A stretch of DNA of 64,000 bases from Bacteroides sp. CAG:1060_57_27 (GTDB lineage Bacteria > Bacteroidota > Bacteroidia > Bacteroidales > UBA932), in NCBI GenBank assembly GCA_001915575.1, contig MNQT01000024.1, forward strand, positions 1-64,000, in the 5' to 3' direction. Positions 1-6,993 of this stretch are shown piece by piece. The number at the start of each line of letters is the position of its first letter. Within the stretch, counting starts at the first letter, position 1. The notes below the pieces were generated by a model. The model had not been told where the DNA came from. It ran no database searches and worked only from the letters and a program-made list of their open reading frames with translations. The position numbers were made by a program, and so were the translations under genes.

Positions 1-122
1 GGCCAAGGGAAAAACTCAATTTCTCAACCCCGAAAGACGAGTTCTTTAAACTTTTGTTGTAATTTTACTTCTTGTTGCACTTGCTCGTTGACTCTACCCC
101 CCAAAAAACTGCAAACAGGATT

Positions 123-152
123 TTGATTTCTGAAATAAATAGTCTATTTTTG
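123..152 (+). promoter_or_regulatory. Promoter of HU gene
   Basis: A TTG at 123-125 (within TTTTG) and TATTTTTG at 145-152 are separated by 19 nt, matching the Bacteroidetes sigma-ABfr consensus TTTG-N19-21-TAnnTTTG. Transcription should start near 157, giving a leader of about 40 nt before the HU start. Confidence 0.75.
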
Positions 153-196
153 CGCTTCAAATCGACTGAGTATTAACAGATAAATACACACGAGCA

Positions 197-499
197 ATGA
201 CTAAGGCAGAAATAGTAAACGAAGTGGCTAAGGCGACCGGCATCGAGAAGGTCGCAGTGCAGAGTGTAATCGAGGCGACGATGGACTGTATCAAGGATTG
301 CCTTATAAACGGCGGTTCCGACAAGGAGAGGGCAGTATATCTCCGCGGATTCGGAAGCTTTATAATCAAGCACCGCGCGCAGAAGGCCGCCCGCAACATC
401 ACGCAGAAGACGACAATGACCATCCCGGCCCACGATATCCCTGCGTTCAAGCCTGCGAAGTCGTTCGTAGCGGCGGTGAAGGGCGAGAAGGCCGAGTAG
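197..499 (+). CDS. HU/IHF-family DNA-binding protein
   Basis: A 100-residue histone-like protein that bends and compacts DNA in the nucleoid as a dimer. The N-terminal helices (MTKAEIVNEVAKATGI...) and the beta-arm region with GFGSF at about 52-56 followed by a basic stretch and NP-like turn (NITQKTTMTIPAHDIPAFKP) fit the whole HU fold; about 90 residues is usual, so it is full length. Cys residues at about 32 and 36 are a feature of some Bacteroidales copies. It has its own promoter at 123-152 and is followed 33 nt later by a tiny basic gene and a terminator, so the two probably form one transcript. The precise paralog name (hupA/hupB/ihf) cannot be decided from sequence alone. Confidence 0.93.
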   Translation: MTKAEIVNEVAKATGIEKVAVQSVIEATMDCIKDCLINGGSDKERAVYLRGFGSFIIKHRAQKAARNITQKTTMTIPAHDIPAFKPAKSFVAAVKGEKAE

Positions 500-532
500 A
501 GGAATGCCAGTGTAATTTAAAAACTTTATAAA

Positions 533-622
533 ATGCCTAACGGTAAGAAACATAAGAGACATAAGATGTCCACTCACAAGCGCAAGAAGCGCTTGCGTCT
601 GAACAGACACAAGAAGAAGTAG
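533..622 (+). CDS. 29-residue very basic protein, AURKAIP1/COX24-like
   Basis: Too short for usual gene callers. Translation starts MPNGKKHKRHKMSTHKRKKR and ends RLRLNRHKKK; 17 of 29 residues are Lys, Arg or His. The KMSTHKRKKRLR core resembles the AURKAIP1/COX24 C-terminal family (mitoribosomal mS38, mycobacterial bS22), which binds rRNA on the small subunit; the assignment rests on motif recognition. Annotated Bacteroidales genomes commonly carry such a gene beside HU and RNase G. It lies 33 nt after HU behind an A-rich leader and directly precedes a strong terminator, so it is most likely cotranscribed with HU. A role in the ribosome is inference. Confidence 0.8.
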   Translation: MPNGKKHKRHKMSTHKRKKRLRLNRHKKK

Positions 623-630
623 TCGAGGAA

Positions 631-659
631 AGCCTGACGGGAGATCCGGCGGGCTTTTT
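631..659 (+). terminator. Rho-independent terminator after HU operon
   Basis: AGCCTGACGG / CCGGCGGGCT form a ten-position stem with one G-A mismatch and a G-U pair around loop GAGAT, followed by TTTTTC. It lies 8 nt after the small basic gene and upstream of rng. Confidence 0.75.
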
Positions 660-679
660 CTTAAGTTGTTGTACATACA

Positions 680-2239
680 ATGGAAACCGCGAAAATTGAA
701 AAAGATCTTGTGGTCGATGTAACGGCCTCTGAAGTCCGGATCGCGTTGCTTGAAAACCACCGCCTTATCGAACTTGACAGGGAGTCAACCCAGGGTCGCC
801 GTTTCTCGGTGGGAGATGTCTATCTCGGCAGAGTCAAGAAGCTGCTCCCGTCGCTCAACGCGGCTTTCGTGGATATAGGCGACAGCAAGGAGGCGTTCAT
901 CCACTATCTGGACCTGGGGCTGTATTTCACGGCCTTCGATTCGTTCGTGAAGGGGAGCAACCGCAACCGGGACATGGCGCAGCTCTATTCCGGTATCAGG
1001 CTCGGACCCATACTTCCCAAGGAAGGCAGGATCGAAGACCACCTCAAGCCCGGGCAGATGGTGATAGCGCAGATTGTCAAGGAGCCGATTTCCACCAAGG
1101 GATCCAGGTTGACCGCGGAGATTTCATTGGCAGGACGCAACATCGTGTTGCTCCCCTTTGCAGAAAAGGTGAGCGTTTCCCAGAAAATCTCCTCGAAGGA
1201 GGAGAAGAAAAGACTTGAGTCTCTCGTAAAGAGCATACTCCCCAAGAACTACGGAGCCATAATACGCACAGCGGCCGAGAACAAGAATACGGCCGTGCTC
1301 GTGGCCGAGCTCCGCTCCCTGATAGAGAAATGGGAGAATTCGTGGAAGACCCTTGCGGAATCCAAGGGAGTGAACCTGCTTTTCACCGAGTACGACAGGA
1401 TGACTTCCGTGCTCCGTGACCTTCTGAACGACTCGTTCTCTAACATCTATGTGAACGACGACAGGATTTATGACGAGGTCAGGAACTATGTATCGCTGAT
1501 TTCTCCCGGACAGGAGAAGATCGTGAGGCGTTACGACGGCAAGGAGCCTATCTTCGACCATTTCGAGGTCACGCGCCAGATCAAGAGCTCGTTCGGCAAG
1601 GTCGTGCCTATGCGGCAGGGCGCATACCTGGTGATAGAGACCACGGAGGCACTCAATGTCATAGACGTGAACAGCGGCACCCGCGCCAAGACTACCGACC
1701 AGGAGGAGAATTCCTTCGAGGTCAACAAGATAGCCGCGGAAGAGATTGCCCGCCAGCTGCGCCTCAGGGATATGGGCGGAATTGTCATCGTCGACTTCAT
1801 CGACATGGACAGTGCCGAGCACCGCAACGAGCTCTTCAAATACATGAAGACGCTTATGGAACCCGACAGGGCCAAGCACAACGTGCTGCCGCTCACGAAG
1901 TTCGGTCTGATGCAGATCACCCGCCAGAGGATAAGGCCGGTGACGCAGATCAACACGACCGAGAAATGTCCCCTCTGCCACGGGACAGGCAAGATCGCTT
2001 CGACCGTGGTCATAGACGAAGAGATCGAACGCAAGGTCGCCGACTTCGTGGAACAGGGGTATAAAAACCTTACGATCAAGTTGAGCCCGATTCTCGGAGC
2101 ATACCTGTCAAGAGGGCTCAATTCGTTCGTCTTCAAGTGGAAACGCCGCCATAAGTGCAAGCTGAAGCTGGTCGAAGTGACCGACCACGGAATCCTGCAG
2201 TATGAAATCTTTGACGACAAGGGAAAGGCTCTCGAATGA
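680..2239 (+). CDS. rng: Ribonuclease G/E family endoribonuclease
   Basis: 519 residues, the length of RNase G rather than of the long RNase E. It cleaves single-stranded A/U-rich RNA and matures rRNA ends. Order: N-terminal RNase H-like part, S1 RNA-binding domain (about 36-150, with FVDIGDSKEAFIHYLDLG), 5'-sensor region, then the DNase I-like catalytic domain. Catalytic aspartates are visible as D329 in NVIDVNSG and D372 in IVIVDFIDMD. The Zn-link motif CPLC (430-433) joins subunits of the tetramer. No C-terminal degradosome scaffold is present. It begins 20 nt after the HU-operon terminator; no TAnnTTTG box is evident, so its promoter is unclear. Its stop codon lies inside a terminator stem. 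Confidence 0.95.
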   Translation: METAKIEKDLVVDVTASEVRIALLENHRLIELDRESTQGRRFSVGDVYLGRVKKLLPSLNAAFVDIGDSKEAFIHYLDLGLYFTAFDSFVKGSNRNRDMAQLYSGIRLGPILPKEGRIEDHLKPGQMVIAQIVKEPISTKGSRLTAEISLAGRNIVLLPFAEKVSVSQKISSKEEKKRLESLVKSILPKNYGAIIRTAAENKNTAVLVAELRSLIEKWENSWKTLAESKGVNLLFTEYDRMTSVLRDLLNDSFSNIYVNDDRIYDEVRNYVSLISPGQEKIVRRYDGKEPIFDHFEVTRQIKSSFGKVVPMRQGAYLVIETTEALNVIDVNSGTRAKTTDQEENSFEVNKIAAEEIARQLRLRDMGGIVIVDFIDMDSAEHRNELFKYMKTLMEPDRAKHNVLPLTKFGLMQITRQRIRPVTQINTTEKCPLCHGTGKIASTVVIDEEIERKVADFVEQGYKNLTIKLSPILGAYLSRGLNSFVFKWKRRHKCKLKLVEVTDHGILQYEIFDDKGKALE

Positions 2240-2255
2240 GAGTCTTTCTTTTTAA
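2227..2255 (+). terminator. Terminator overlapping rng stop codon
   Basis: GGCTCTC (2227-2233) and GAGAGTC (2238-2244) pair around loop GAAT, followed by TTTCTTTTTAA. The rng stop codon TGA (2237-2239) lies in the loop/stem, so the hairpin is partly coding. Confidence 0.7.
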
Positions 2256-2266
2256 TTATTTTTTAG

Positions 2267-2274
2267 TATATTTG
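2267..2274 (+). promoter_or_regulatory. -7 box of rubrerythrin promoter
   Basis: TATATTTG is a perfect TAnnTTTG match 52 nt before the start codon. The -33 region (about 2244-2247, CTTT) is weak and overlaps the upstream terminator. Confidence 0.6.
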
Positions 2275-2326
2275 CATTGTAATTTGGAATTTTTCAAAAT
2301 AACAAACCTTAAAAGCTAATAGTATT

Positions 2327-2875
2327 ATGGTAAAGAAATTCAGATGCCTCGTATGCGGTTATGTATACGAGGGCGAAAATCCCCCCGCAGAGTGCCCCCA
2401 GTGCCATGCCAAGTCTGACAAGTTCGTAGAGGTCAAGGACGAAGGCCTCAGCTGGGCCTGCGAGCATCATCTCGGAGACGGCAAGGTGGACGACGCGGAA
2501 GTGATGCAGGGTCTCCACGACCACTTCAACGGCGAGTGCACCGAGGTGGGCATGTATCTCGCGATGAGCCGTCAGGCCGAGCGCGAGGGATATCCCGAGA
2601 TCGCCGAGGCATTCAAGAGGTATGCGTTCGAGGAGGCTGAGCATGCCGCCAAGTTCGCAGAACTGCTCGGCGAGATCGTATGGGACACCAAGACCAATGT
2701 GAAGAAGCGTGCGGAGGCAGAGTGTGGCGCCTGCGAGGGTAAGCTCGCTATCGCGACCCGTGCGAAGCAGCTCGGATACGATGCCATCCATGACACCGTA
2801 CACGAGATGGCGAAGGACGAGGCCCGTCACGGAGCCGGCTTCCAGGGACTCTACAAGAGGTATTTCGAGAAGTAG
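2327..2875 (+). CDS. rbr: Reverse rubrerythrin (rubredoxin domain at N terminus)
   Basis: 182 residues. A non-haem iron peroxidase that removes hydrogen peroxide in anaerobes, taking electrons from NAD(P)H via rubredoxin-type centres. The rubredoxin-like Fe(Cys)4 site comes first (C7, C10, C23, C26: CLVCGYVY...CPQC) and the ferritin-like di-iron domain follows (about 50-182), with iron-ligand motifs EEAEH and KDEARH. This order is the reverse of classical rubrerythrin, hence revRbr. Single gene with its own promoter (-7 box 2267-2274) and a downstream hairpin. It indicates an anaerobic host that meets oxygen or peroxide. Confidence 0.94.
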   Translation: MVKKFRCLVCGYVYEGENPPAECPQCHAKSDKFVEVKDEGLSWACEHHLGDGKVDDAEVMQGLHDHFNGECTEVGMYLAMSRQAEREGYPEIAEAFKRYAFEEAEHAAKFAELLGEIVWDTKTNVKKRAEAECGACEGKLAIATRAKQLGYDAIHDTVHEMAKDEARHGAGFQGLYKRYFEK

Positions 2876-2907
2876 TCCGCAGCTGTCTGCGGCATCATGA
2901 CAGGAGA

Positions 2908-2936
2908 CCGCCCGGATTTCCCGGACGGCCTCTTCT
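2908..2936 (+). terminator. Hairpin terminator after rubrerythrin
   Basis: CCG-C-CCGG (2908-2915) pairs with CCGG-A-CGG (2921-2928) around ATTTC, followed by CCTCTTCTT. A smaller hairpin, CCGCAG-CTGT-CTGCGG (2877-2892), lies just before it, directly after the stop codon. Confidence 0.55.
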
Positions 2937-3004
2937 TGTCATGTCTCTTCTTGCCATATCTCTTCCTGTCCTGTCTTGTCTTACCCTATCCTATCCTGTC
3001 CTGC
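2931..3004. repeat. Degenerate pyrimidine-rich tandem tract
   Basis: About 74 nt are almost entirely C/T on the + strand and are built from variants of TGTCCTGTC, TCTTCTTGCC and CCTATCCTA. An ORF crosses it but encodes only repeated Leu/Ser/Pro/Cys, so I read this as a non-coding simple repeat. It begins directly after the rubrerythrin terminator. Confidence 0.55.
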
Positions 3005-3091
3005 ACTGTTGTCCGGCCGGGACGTCTCCGGCAGTTATCGTCCGCAAGGGAGCCCGCTGATCTGTTCCTGAATGGCGGCGCTGATGTGCAT

Positions 3092-3164
3092 TTGCCGGAT
3101 GTATATGCTTTCGGGAGACTGTTCTCCGGGGTTTATGTCTCCCGAAGGCATATACATCCGGCAA
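3092..3164 (+). repeat. 73-bp dispersed palindrome, copy 1
   Basis: Two 28-nt arms (3092-3119 and 3137-3164) are inverse complements except for one T/G position, which can pair as G-U in RNA. They flank a 17-nt loop, TGTTCTCCGGGGTTTAT. The same loop and inner arms occur at 44453-44525; the outer arms differ between the copies but remain complementary. It lies in non-coding DNA between rubrerythrin and a micro-ORF. It could be a REP/MITE-type element, a structured RNA or a protein-binding site; nothing in the window decides which. Confidence 0.85.
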
Positions 3165-3266
3165 TATTACCTCCATTCCGGAATATGCACGGGTACCAGA
3201 TGTAATTACCTGAGAACGAGGTACTTTTGGAGACGCTTGACTATTAACTATCTGCAATTGGCGCAG

Positions 3267-3376
3267 GTTCGTAAGTCGATGTCTTTGAGGCGACTTAAGA
3301 ACAGGCGGTCCCCGAAAATATGCCTCTGGGTGGCCTGCAAGGCCGTTTTTGCAAAACCCGCTGTTCCCGGGTTTTT
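3267..3376 (+). repeat. Cluster of three hairpins
   Basis: Three inverted repeats follow one another: GTTCGTAAGTCG (3267-3278) with CGACTTAAGAAC (3291-3302), one mismatch; GGCCT-GCA-AGGCC (3332-3344) followed by GTTTTT; and AAAACCCG (3353-3360) with CGGGTTTT (3368-3375) around CTGTTCC, followed by T. The last two have terminator form in the + direction. No gene precedes them closely, so they may end a short untranslated transcript from this region, or be remnants of repeats. Confidence 0.6.
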
Positions 3377-3410
3377 ACATCGTGGCCGGGCAGCCTCCGC
3401 TACAGACAAA

Positions 3411-3500
3411 CTTTGCCATACCCGCCATTTCTGCCATACCTGTCAATTCTGTCATTTCTCCTTTTCTGTCATTTCCCCCTTTTCTACCATTTCTCCCTGC
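3411..3500. repeat. Second degenerate pyrimidine-rich tract
   Basis: Imperfect repetition of TGCCATACC, TGTCATTTCTCC and TACCATTTCTCC over about 90 nt. Similar in style to 2931-3004 but not the same sequence. ORFs across it give low-complexity Pro/Phe/Ser/Leu strings and are not believable. Between 3500 and 3577 I see nothing further. Confidence 0.45.
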
Positions 3501-3577
3501 CGACCAGCTTTGTCCTTCACTCATGATTCATCATGAATTTTGTCGGTCAAGCCAAAAATCCAGAATATAAAAAACCG

Positions 3578-3612
3578 TTGTCAAAAGTTGACAAAACGCG
3601 GCAGTACCTTTG
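3578..3612 (+). promoter_or_regulatory. Promoter with overlapping perfect palindrome (possible operator)
   Basis: TACCTTTG at 3605-3612 is a perfect -7 box, 24 nt before the micro-ORF start. Just upstream, where the -33 box should be, lies TTGTCAA-AAG-TTGACAA (3578-3594), a perfect 7-bp inverted repeat. Neither TTG copy has ideal spacing to the -7 box (14 and 24 nt). A dimeric regulator could bind here; no regulator gene is adjacent. Confidence 0.55.
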
Positions 3613-3636
3613 TCTCAGATTTAAAAAGATACTGCC

Positions 3637-3723
3637 ATGTCAAAGGAACTCAGAAACTGGATTGAAAGTATAGCCGAAGTCGAAGCTCTCGTCGAGGATC
3701 TCGAACTCGAGCCTGCCGAATAG
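3637..3723 (+). CDS. 28-residue acidic micro-protein, unknown
   Basis: I do not recognise this product. Translation begins MSKELRNWIESIAEVEALVE and ends DLELEPAE: a single amphipathic acidic helix with one Trp and no signal or membrane segment. Support for it being real: a perfect -7 box at 3605-3612 with a short A-rich leader, an overlapping palindrome that looks like an operator, and codon use like the neighbouring genes. It is convergent with manC, whose stop lies 52 nt away. It might be a regulatory peptide, a leader peptide, or a chance ORF on a regulatory RNA. No terminator with a T-run follows. Confidence 0.45.
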   Translation: MSKELRNWIESIAEVEALVEDLELEPAE

Positions 3724-3774
3724 CTGCCGTTACGGGTCTCGGTGCCGAATCCGGTACGGAATCAGTGCCCTGGC

Positions 3775-5139
3775 TCAGGCCTTGTCCCCAGGCCAGGACA
3801 GTTCGTGGCGGATTATGTCCTCCTCGACAAGCGGATCTCCCAGCTGGACTTCTATGAAGTGCAGTTCGGTAACCGCCCGCACCGCATGCTTCTGGCCTGC
3901 GCGTATGTCGGCCACGTCGCCGCGTCCGACCTTGCGTACCTTGCCGTCAAGCAGCAGCTCTCCCTCGCCTTCTATGAAGGTCCATATCTCCGAGCGGTGG
4001 TGGTGCTCCTGGTAACTGATGTTCTTGCCGGGCTTGAGGATTATGTGTTTAACCAGGGCGTGCGAGCCGGGCTCTTCCCCGACATAGTTCTCTATCACCT
4101 TGTACTGCCCCCAGCGTCTCTCTTCGAACATGGGGCGCTCCTCCAGCCTGGCCACATAGGGCTTGATGTTCTCGCAACAGTTCTTGTCTGCCACGAGTAT
4201 GCCGTCGGGGCTGGCCGCCACTACTATGTTGTCGGTTCCTATGCACAGGCATGGAATGTCGAGACGGTTCACCACATGCGTGTCGTGCGCGTCTGAATCG
4301 AGTACCGCGTTGCCTATGGTGTTCTGCCCGAGCACTTCGGAAAGCGCGTCCCAGGTGCCGAGATCCTTCCAGATGCCCTTGAACGGCACTACCGCTACGG
4401 ATTCGGCTTTCTCTGCGACTTCGTAGTCGAAACTTATCTTGGGGAATTTCGAATAGTTCGCCCTGATGTCCGCGAAGCTGCCCTCTCTCATGGCGGAGTC
4501 CATGTAACGGGATGCTATGTCCAGCAGGTATCCGAGACGGAATGCGAATACGCCTCCGTTCCAGAGGGCGCCCATTCCGATAAGTTCCTCAGCCCTTGCC
4601 GCATCGGGCTTCTCGGTGAACCTGCCGACCTCCATTATGCCGTCTTTCTTCTCGCGCGGCACTATGTAGCCGAACTTGGTGGACGGGTATGTGGGCTCGA
4701 TTCCCATAAGCACCAGTTGAGCCGCCCCGTCCTGCACGGCCTCGGCCATGCGGCCTATCACCTTGAAGTAGCCGTCGTCGATATACGGGTCGCTCGGCAT
4801 CACGACCACGACCTCGTCCGGGCCGCAGTGCTTCTCCCTTGAAAGGTACAGGCAGGCGAGGGCTATCGCGGGGAAGGTGTCCCTTCTCTCGGGCTCGGTC
4901 ACTATGTCGACGCTCTCTTCGAGCTGTATGCTTATGGCGTCCTTCTGCCCTTCTCCGGTCGCGACCGTTATCTGCGCGCCGAGATCCGAGGAGCGTATCT
5001 GGCGTACCACCCTCTGCACCATGGACTCCCTGCTGCCGTCGGGGGCGGGGAGAAGGCGCAGGAACTGTTTTGAATAGGAATCGTTGGAAAGCGGCCAGAG
5101 ACGTTTGCCGGAACCGCCGGAAAGTAATATGAGCTGCAT
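3775..5139 (-). CDS. manC: Mannose-1-phosphate guanylyltransferase (ManC type, with cupin domain)
   Basis: 454 residues. It makes GDP-mannose from Man-1-P and GTP, the donor for mannose, fucose and rhamnose-type sugars in surface glycans. The nucleotidyltransferase domain starts with GGSGKRLWPLSNDSYSKQF (8-26) and has the sugar-phosphate motif FTEKP (174-178). The C-terminal cupin part (about 330-454, with EHHHRSE) is the phosphomannose isomerase half found in type II bifunctional enzymes; whether it is active here is not shown by sequence. The consensus signature normally reads GGSGTRLWP, so Lys replaces Thr at position 12. Own promoter: -7 box at 5169-5176. The 70-residue gene upstream on the same strand has a separate promoter. 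Confidence 0.92.
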   Translation of the reverse strand: MQLILLSGGSGKRLWPLSNDSYSKQFLRLLPAPDGSRESMVQRVVRQIRSSDLGAQITVATGEGQKDAISIQLEESVDIVTEPERRDTFPAIALACLYLSREKHCGPDEVVVVMPSDPYIDDGYFKVIGRMAEAVQDGAAQLVLMGIEPTYPSTKFGYIVPREKKDGIMEVGRFTEKPDAARAEELIGMGALWNGGVFAFRLGYLLDIASRYMDSAMREGSFADIRANYSKFPKISFDYEVAEKAESVAVVPFKGIWKDLGTWDALSEVLGQNTIGNAVLDSDAHDTHVVNRLDIPCLCIGTDNIVVAASPDGILVADKNCCENIKPYVARLEERPMFEERRWGQYKVIENYVGEEPGSHALVKHIILKPGKNISYQEHHHRSEIWTFIEGEGELLLDGKVRKVGRGDVADIRAGQKHAVRAVTELHFIEVQLGDPLVEEDIIRHELSWPGDKA

Positions 5140-5168
5140 GTTCGAGTCGGTCGATGTTATAGGTTCTG

Positions 5169-5176
5169 CAAAGATA
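5169..5176 (-). promoter_or_regulatory. -7 box of manC promoter
   Basis: Minus-strand TATCTTTG, 29 nt before the manC start, matches TAnnTTTG exactly; it lies between manC and the small gene upstream. No good -33 box is seen. Confidence 0.55.
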
Positions 5177-5208
5177 GGAAATTTTCTTGATGATGATAAT
5201 TCCTTCGC

Positions 5209-5421
5209 CTACAGGATTCCGATAAGTTCGGGGCTGACCTCGACCACTACCGACAGATACTGGGGCAATTCGACTATGAGCCTCTTTTTCCGCGAGCCTC
5301 TGGCGGACAGCAGGCATCCGTACATCGACGGGGTTATCTGTCCGGGAAGGAAATATCCGGGACTGCCGCAGGAACTGATGGCGGCGATGAAGATATCCAT
5401 ATCACTGTCCCTTACAGTCAT
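5209..5421 (-). CDS. 70-residue protein of unknown function
   Basis: Not recognised. It begins MTVRDSDMDIFIAAIS and ends with a hydrophobic beta-like stretch LIVELPQYLSVVVEVSPELI; the middle has GSPGYFLPGQITPSMYG and a basic GSRKKR patch. No signal peptide or membrane helix is obvious. Third codon positions are G/C-rich like the neighbours, and a perfect -7 box lies upstream at 5497-5504, so it is probably genuine. A run of ten G on the coding strand (5434-5443) sits 12 nt before the start codon, in the leader. It is followed by the manC promoter. Function cannot be guessed; the neighbourhood offers only GDP-mannose synthesis. Confidence 0.55.
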   Translation of the reverse strand: MTVRDSDMDIFIAAISSCGSPGYFLPGQITPSMYGCLLSARGSRKKRLIVELPQYLSVVVEVSPELIGIL

Positions 5422-5433
5422 AGCCCGATTTTG

Positions 5434-5443
5434 CCCCCCCCCC
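5434..5443 (-). repeat. Homopolymer G(10) in a 5' leader
   Basis: Ten consecutive C on the + strand, that is G(10) in the transcript of the 70-residue gene, 12 nt before its ATG. It is the longest homopolymer of C or G I noticed in the window. Such tracts are prone to slippage. Confidence 0.8.
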
Positions 5444-5496
5444 TTAAAAAGCGGTATTGCAGCGTTTCAGGTCGCGCATCACGAACCACTTGGGAC

Positions 5497-5504
5497 CAAA
5501 TATA
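5497..5504 (-). promoter_or_regulatory. -7 box upstream of 70-residue gene
   Basis: Minus-strand TATATTTG, a perfect TAnnTTTG box, about 75 nt before the ATG at 5421. This places the G(10) tract inside the transcribed leader. No clear -33 box. Confidence 0.5.
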
Positions 5505-5575
5505 ATAAATTTTGTTCTGTCCAGTGCTTTTCGTATATTACGGAGAAGTTTCCTACAATATAAAAGCTGCTGCTT

Positions 5576-6988
5576 ATGACATTCTCCCTACGCCTGCTGC
5601 TCCCAGCCCTGGTCCTGACGGCCACGGTGCCCCTCGTTTCGGCTGCCGCCGTGCCTGACAATCTCAAGCCCCGCCTCGTGGTGTGTACCGACATCGGCTC
5701 TCCCGAGGTCGAACCCGACGATATGGAGTCCGCCGTCCGCCTGCTCGCCTATGCCGACAGGTTCGAGATTGAAGGCATACTGACTACTGTCGGGTGGAAC
5801 TGCGACCCGTATCCCGACGGTTGGGAAGAATACCTCGAGACGGTTGTGGACGCGTATGAGGCGGATGTGCATAATCTGATGAAGCGCTTCGGCCAAAAGC
5901 GATTCCTGCCCTCAGGCCGGGAGGAGGGCAGGCAGAGGCTGGGCTACTGGCCGAGTCCGGGGTATATACGCAGCCGCTGCATGCCAGGCAGCTCCCGTGC
6001 AGGAATAAAGGTGATAGGCGACGGTAACGACTCTCCGGGCAGCGAACTGCTTATCCGCCTTGCCGACGAGCCTGACGACCGTCCGATCTATGTGGCGGCA
6101 TGGGGCAGCGCGAACACCCTGGCACAGGCCGTCTGGCGTGTCATGCAGACCCGCAGCGAGGAGGAAGTCCTCGAATTCGTGCGCAAGTTCCGCGTCTATA
6201 CCATAACGGACCAGGACATGGTGTATGCGATGCGCGCGGACAGGGCCTACAGCTCCCACCAGTGGCTCCGGCGCGAGTTCGAGGGGGAACTGATGTTCAT
6301 ATGGGACGAGGGAACATGGACCCTCCAGAACGAACTTGGAATAAGGAACTGGCAGAAAATCGTTGAGAACGTCCAGGGAAAGGGCGCTCTGGGCGCCGTA
6401 TATCCCGATTACAAGTGGGGAGTGGAAGGAGATACTCCGTCTTTCCTCTATCTTATGCCCAGCGGCCTCAACGATCCCGAAGACCCTTCCCAGGCAGGGT
6501 GGGGAGGCTACCATGAGGTCGGCCTGTGCCCGGACTCCCTTACTACCGCATGGACGAGCTGCGACGAACCCGTATATTCAGCTACGCGCGGGTACATGGA
6601 ACGCTTCTATCCCGACGCACTGAATGATTTCTTCGCCAGGATGCAGTGGGCGGACAGCGGAGAGGGAAACACCAATCCCGTAGTCGTGGTCAACGGAAAA
6701 AGGGGGCTCGCTCCGGTGCGTCTGCGCTGCAGGGCAGGTGAGGTGCTGAGGCTCGACGCGTCGCGCTCCTATGACCCCGAAGGGGACGGTCTCTCCTTCA
6801 GCTGGTGGCAGCAGCCCGAGATAGCTTATCCCTGCTCTGCCGCGATTGCGGAGCCTTCTTCACCCGCGACATCGGCCTACATCCCGAAAGACGCTTCCGG
6901 CAGGCAGCTCCACTTCGTCTGCGAGGTGCATGACGACGGCGACTTCTCCCTTGTGTCGTACCGCCGCGTCATCGTGGATGTAGAATAG
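5576..6988 (+). CDS. DUF1593 / nucleoside-hydrolase-like secreted protein
   Basis: 470 residues with a Sec signal peptide (1 to about 24, ending VSAAAV). The body from KPRLVVCTDIGSPEVEPDDMES resembles the DUF1593 family: a nucleoside-hydrolase-like fold whose Asp-rich loop (here TDIGS...EPDD) stands for the calcium-binding DTD motif. A C-terminal Ig-like domain (about 365-470, starting NPVVVVNGKRGLAPVRL, with LDASRSYDPEGD) matches the companion domain of these proteins, some of which are annotated as cellulose-binding (Sde182-like). It probably acts on or binds a plant or host glycan in the periplasm or outside the cell; the substrate is not known. Single gene, convergent with the lipoprotein gene 5 nt downstream. 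Confidence 0.8.
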   Translation: MTFSLRLLLPALVLTATVPLVSAAAVPDNLKPRLVVCTDIGSPEVEPDDMESAVRLLAYADRFEIEGILTTVGWNCDPYPDGWEEYLETVVDAYEADVHNLMKRFGQKRFLPSGREEGRQRLGYWPSPGYIRSRCMPGSSRAGIKVIGDGNDSPGSELLIRLADEPDDRPIYVAAWGSANTLAQAVWRVMQTRSEEEVLEFVRKFRVYTITDQDMVYAMRADRAYSSHQWLRREFEGELMFIWDEGTWTLQNELGIRNWQKIVENVQGKGALGAVYPDYKWGVEGDTPSFLYLMPSGLNDPEDPSQAGWGGYHEVGLCPDSLTTAWTSCDEPVYSATRGYMERFYPDALNDFFARMQWADSGEGNTNPVVVVNGKRGLAPVRLRCRAGEVLRLDASRSYDPEGDGLSFSWWQQPEIAYPCSAAIAEPSSPATSAYIPKDASGRQLHFVCEVHDDGDFSLVSYRRVIVDVE

Positions 6989-6993
6989 ACGGC

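Noticed and set aside
2897..3205. 102-codon plus-strand ORF after rubrerythrin
   Set aside because: It starts within a terminator hairpin and consists mostly of repeated Leu/Ser/Pro/Cys from the pyrimidine tract and of the palindrome; no promoter.
2931..3500. CRISPR array or integron attC sites in the repeat-rich region
   Set aside because: No regularly spaced identical repeats with unique spacers, no cas or integrase genes, and the hairpins lack the attC R/L core GTTRRRY at their ends.
3320..3526. 68-codon plus-strand ORF in the second pyrimidine tract
   Set aside because: Low-complexity Phe/Leu/Pro/Ser text from simple repeats; overlaps terminator-like hairpins.
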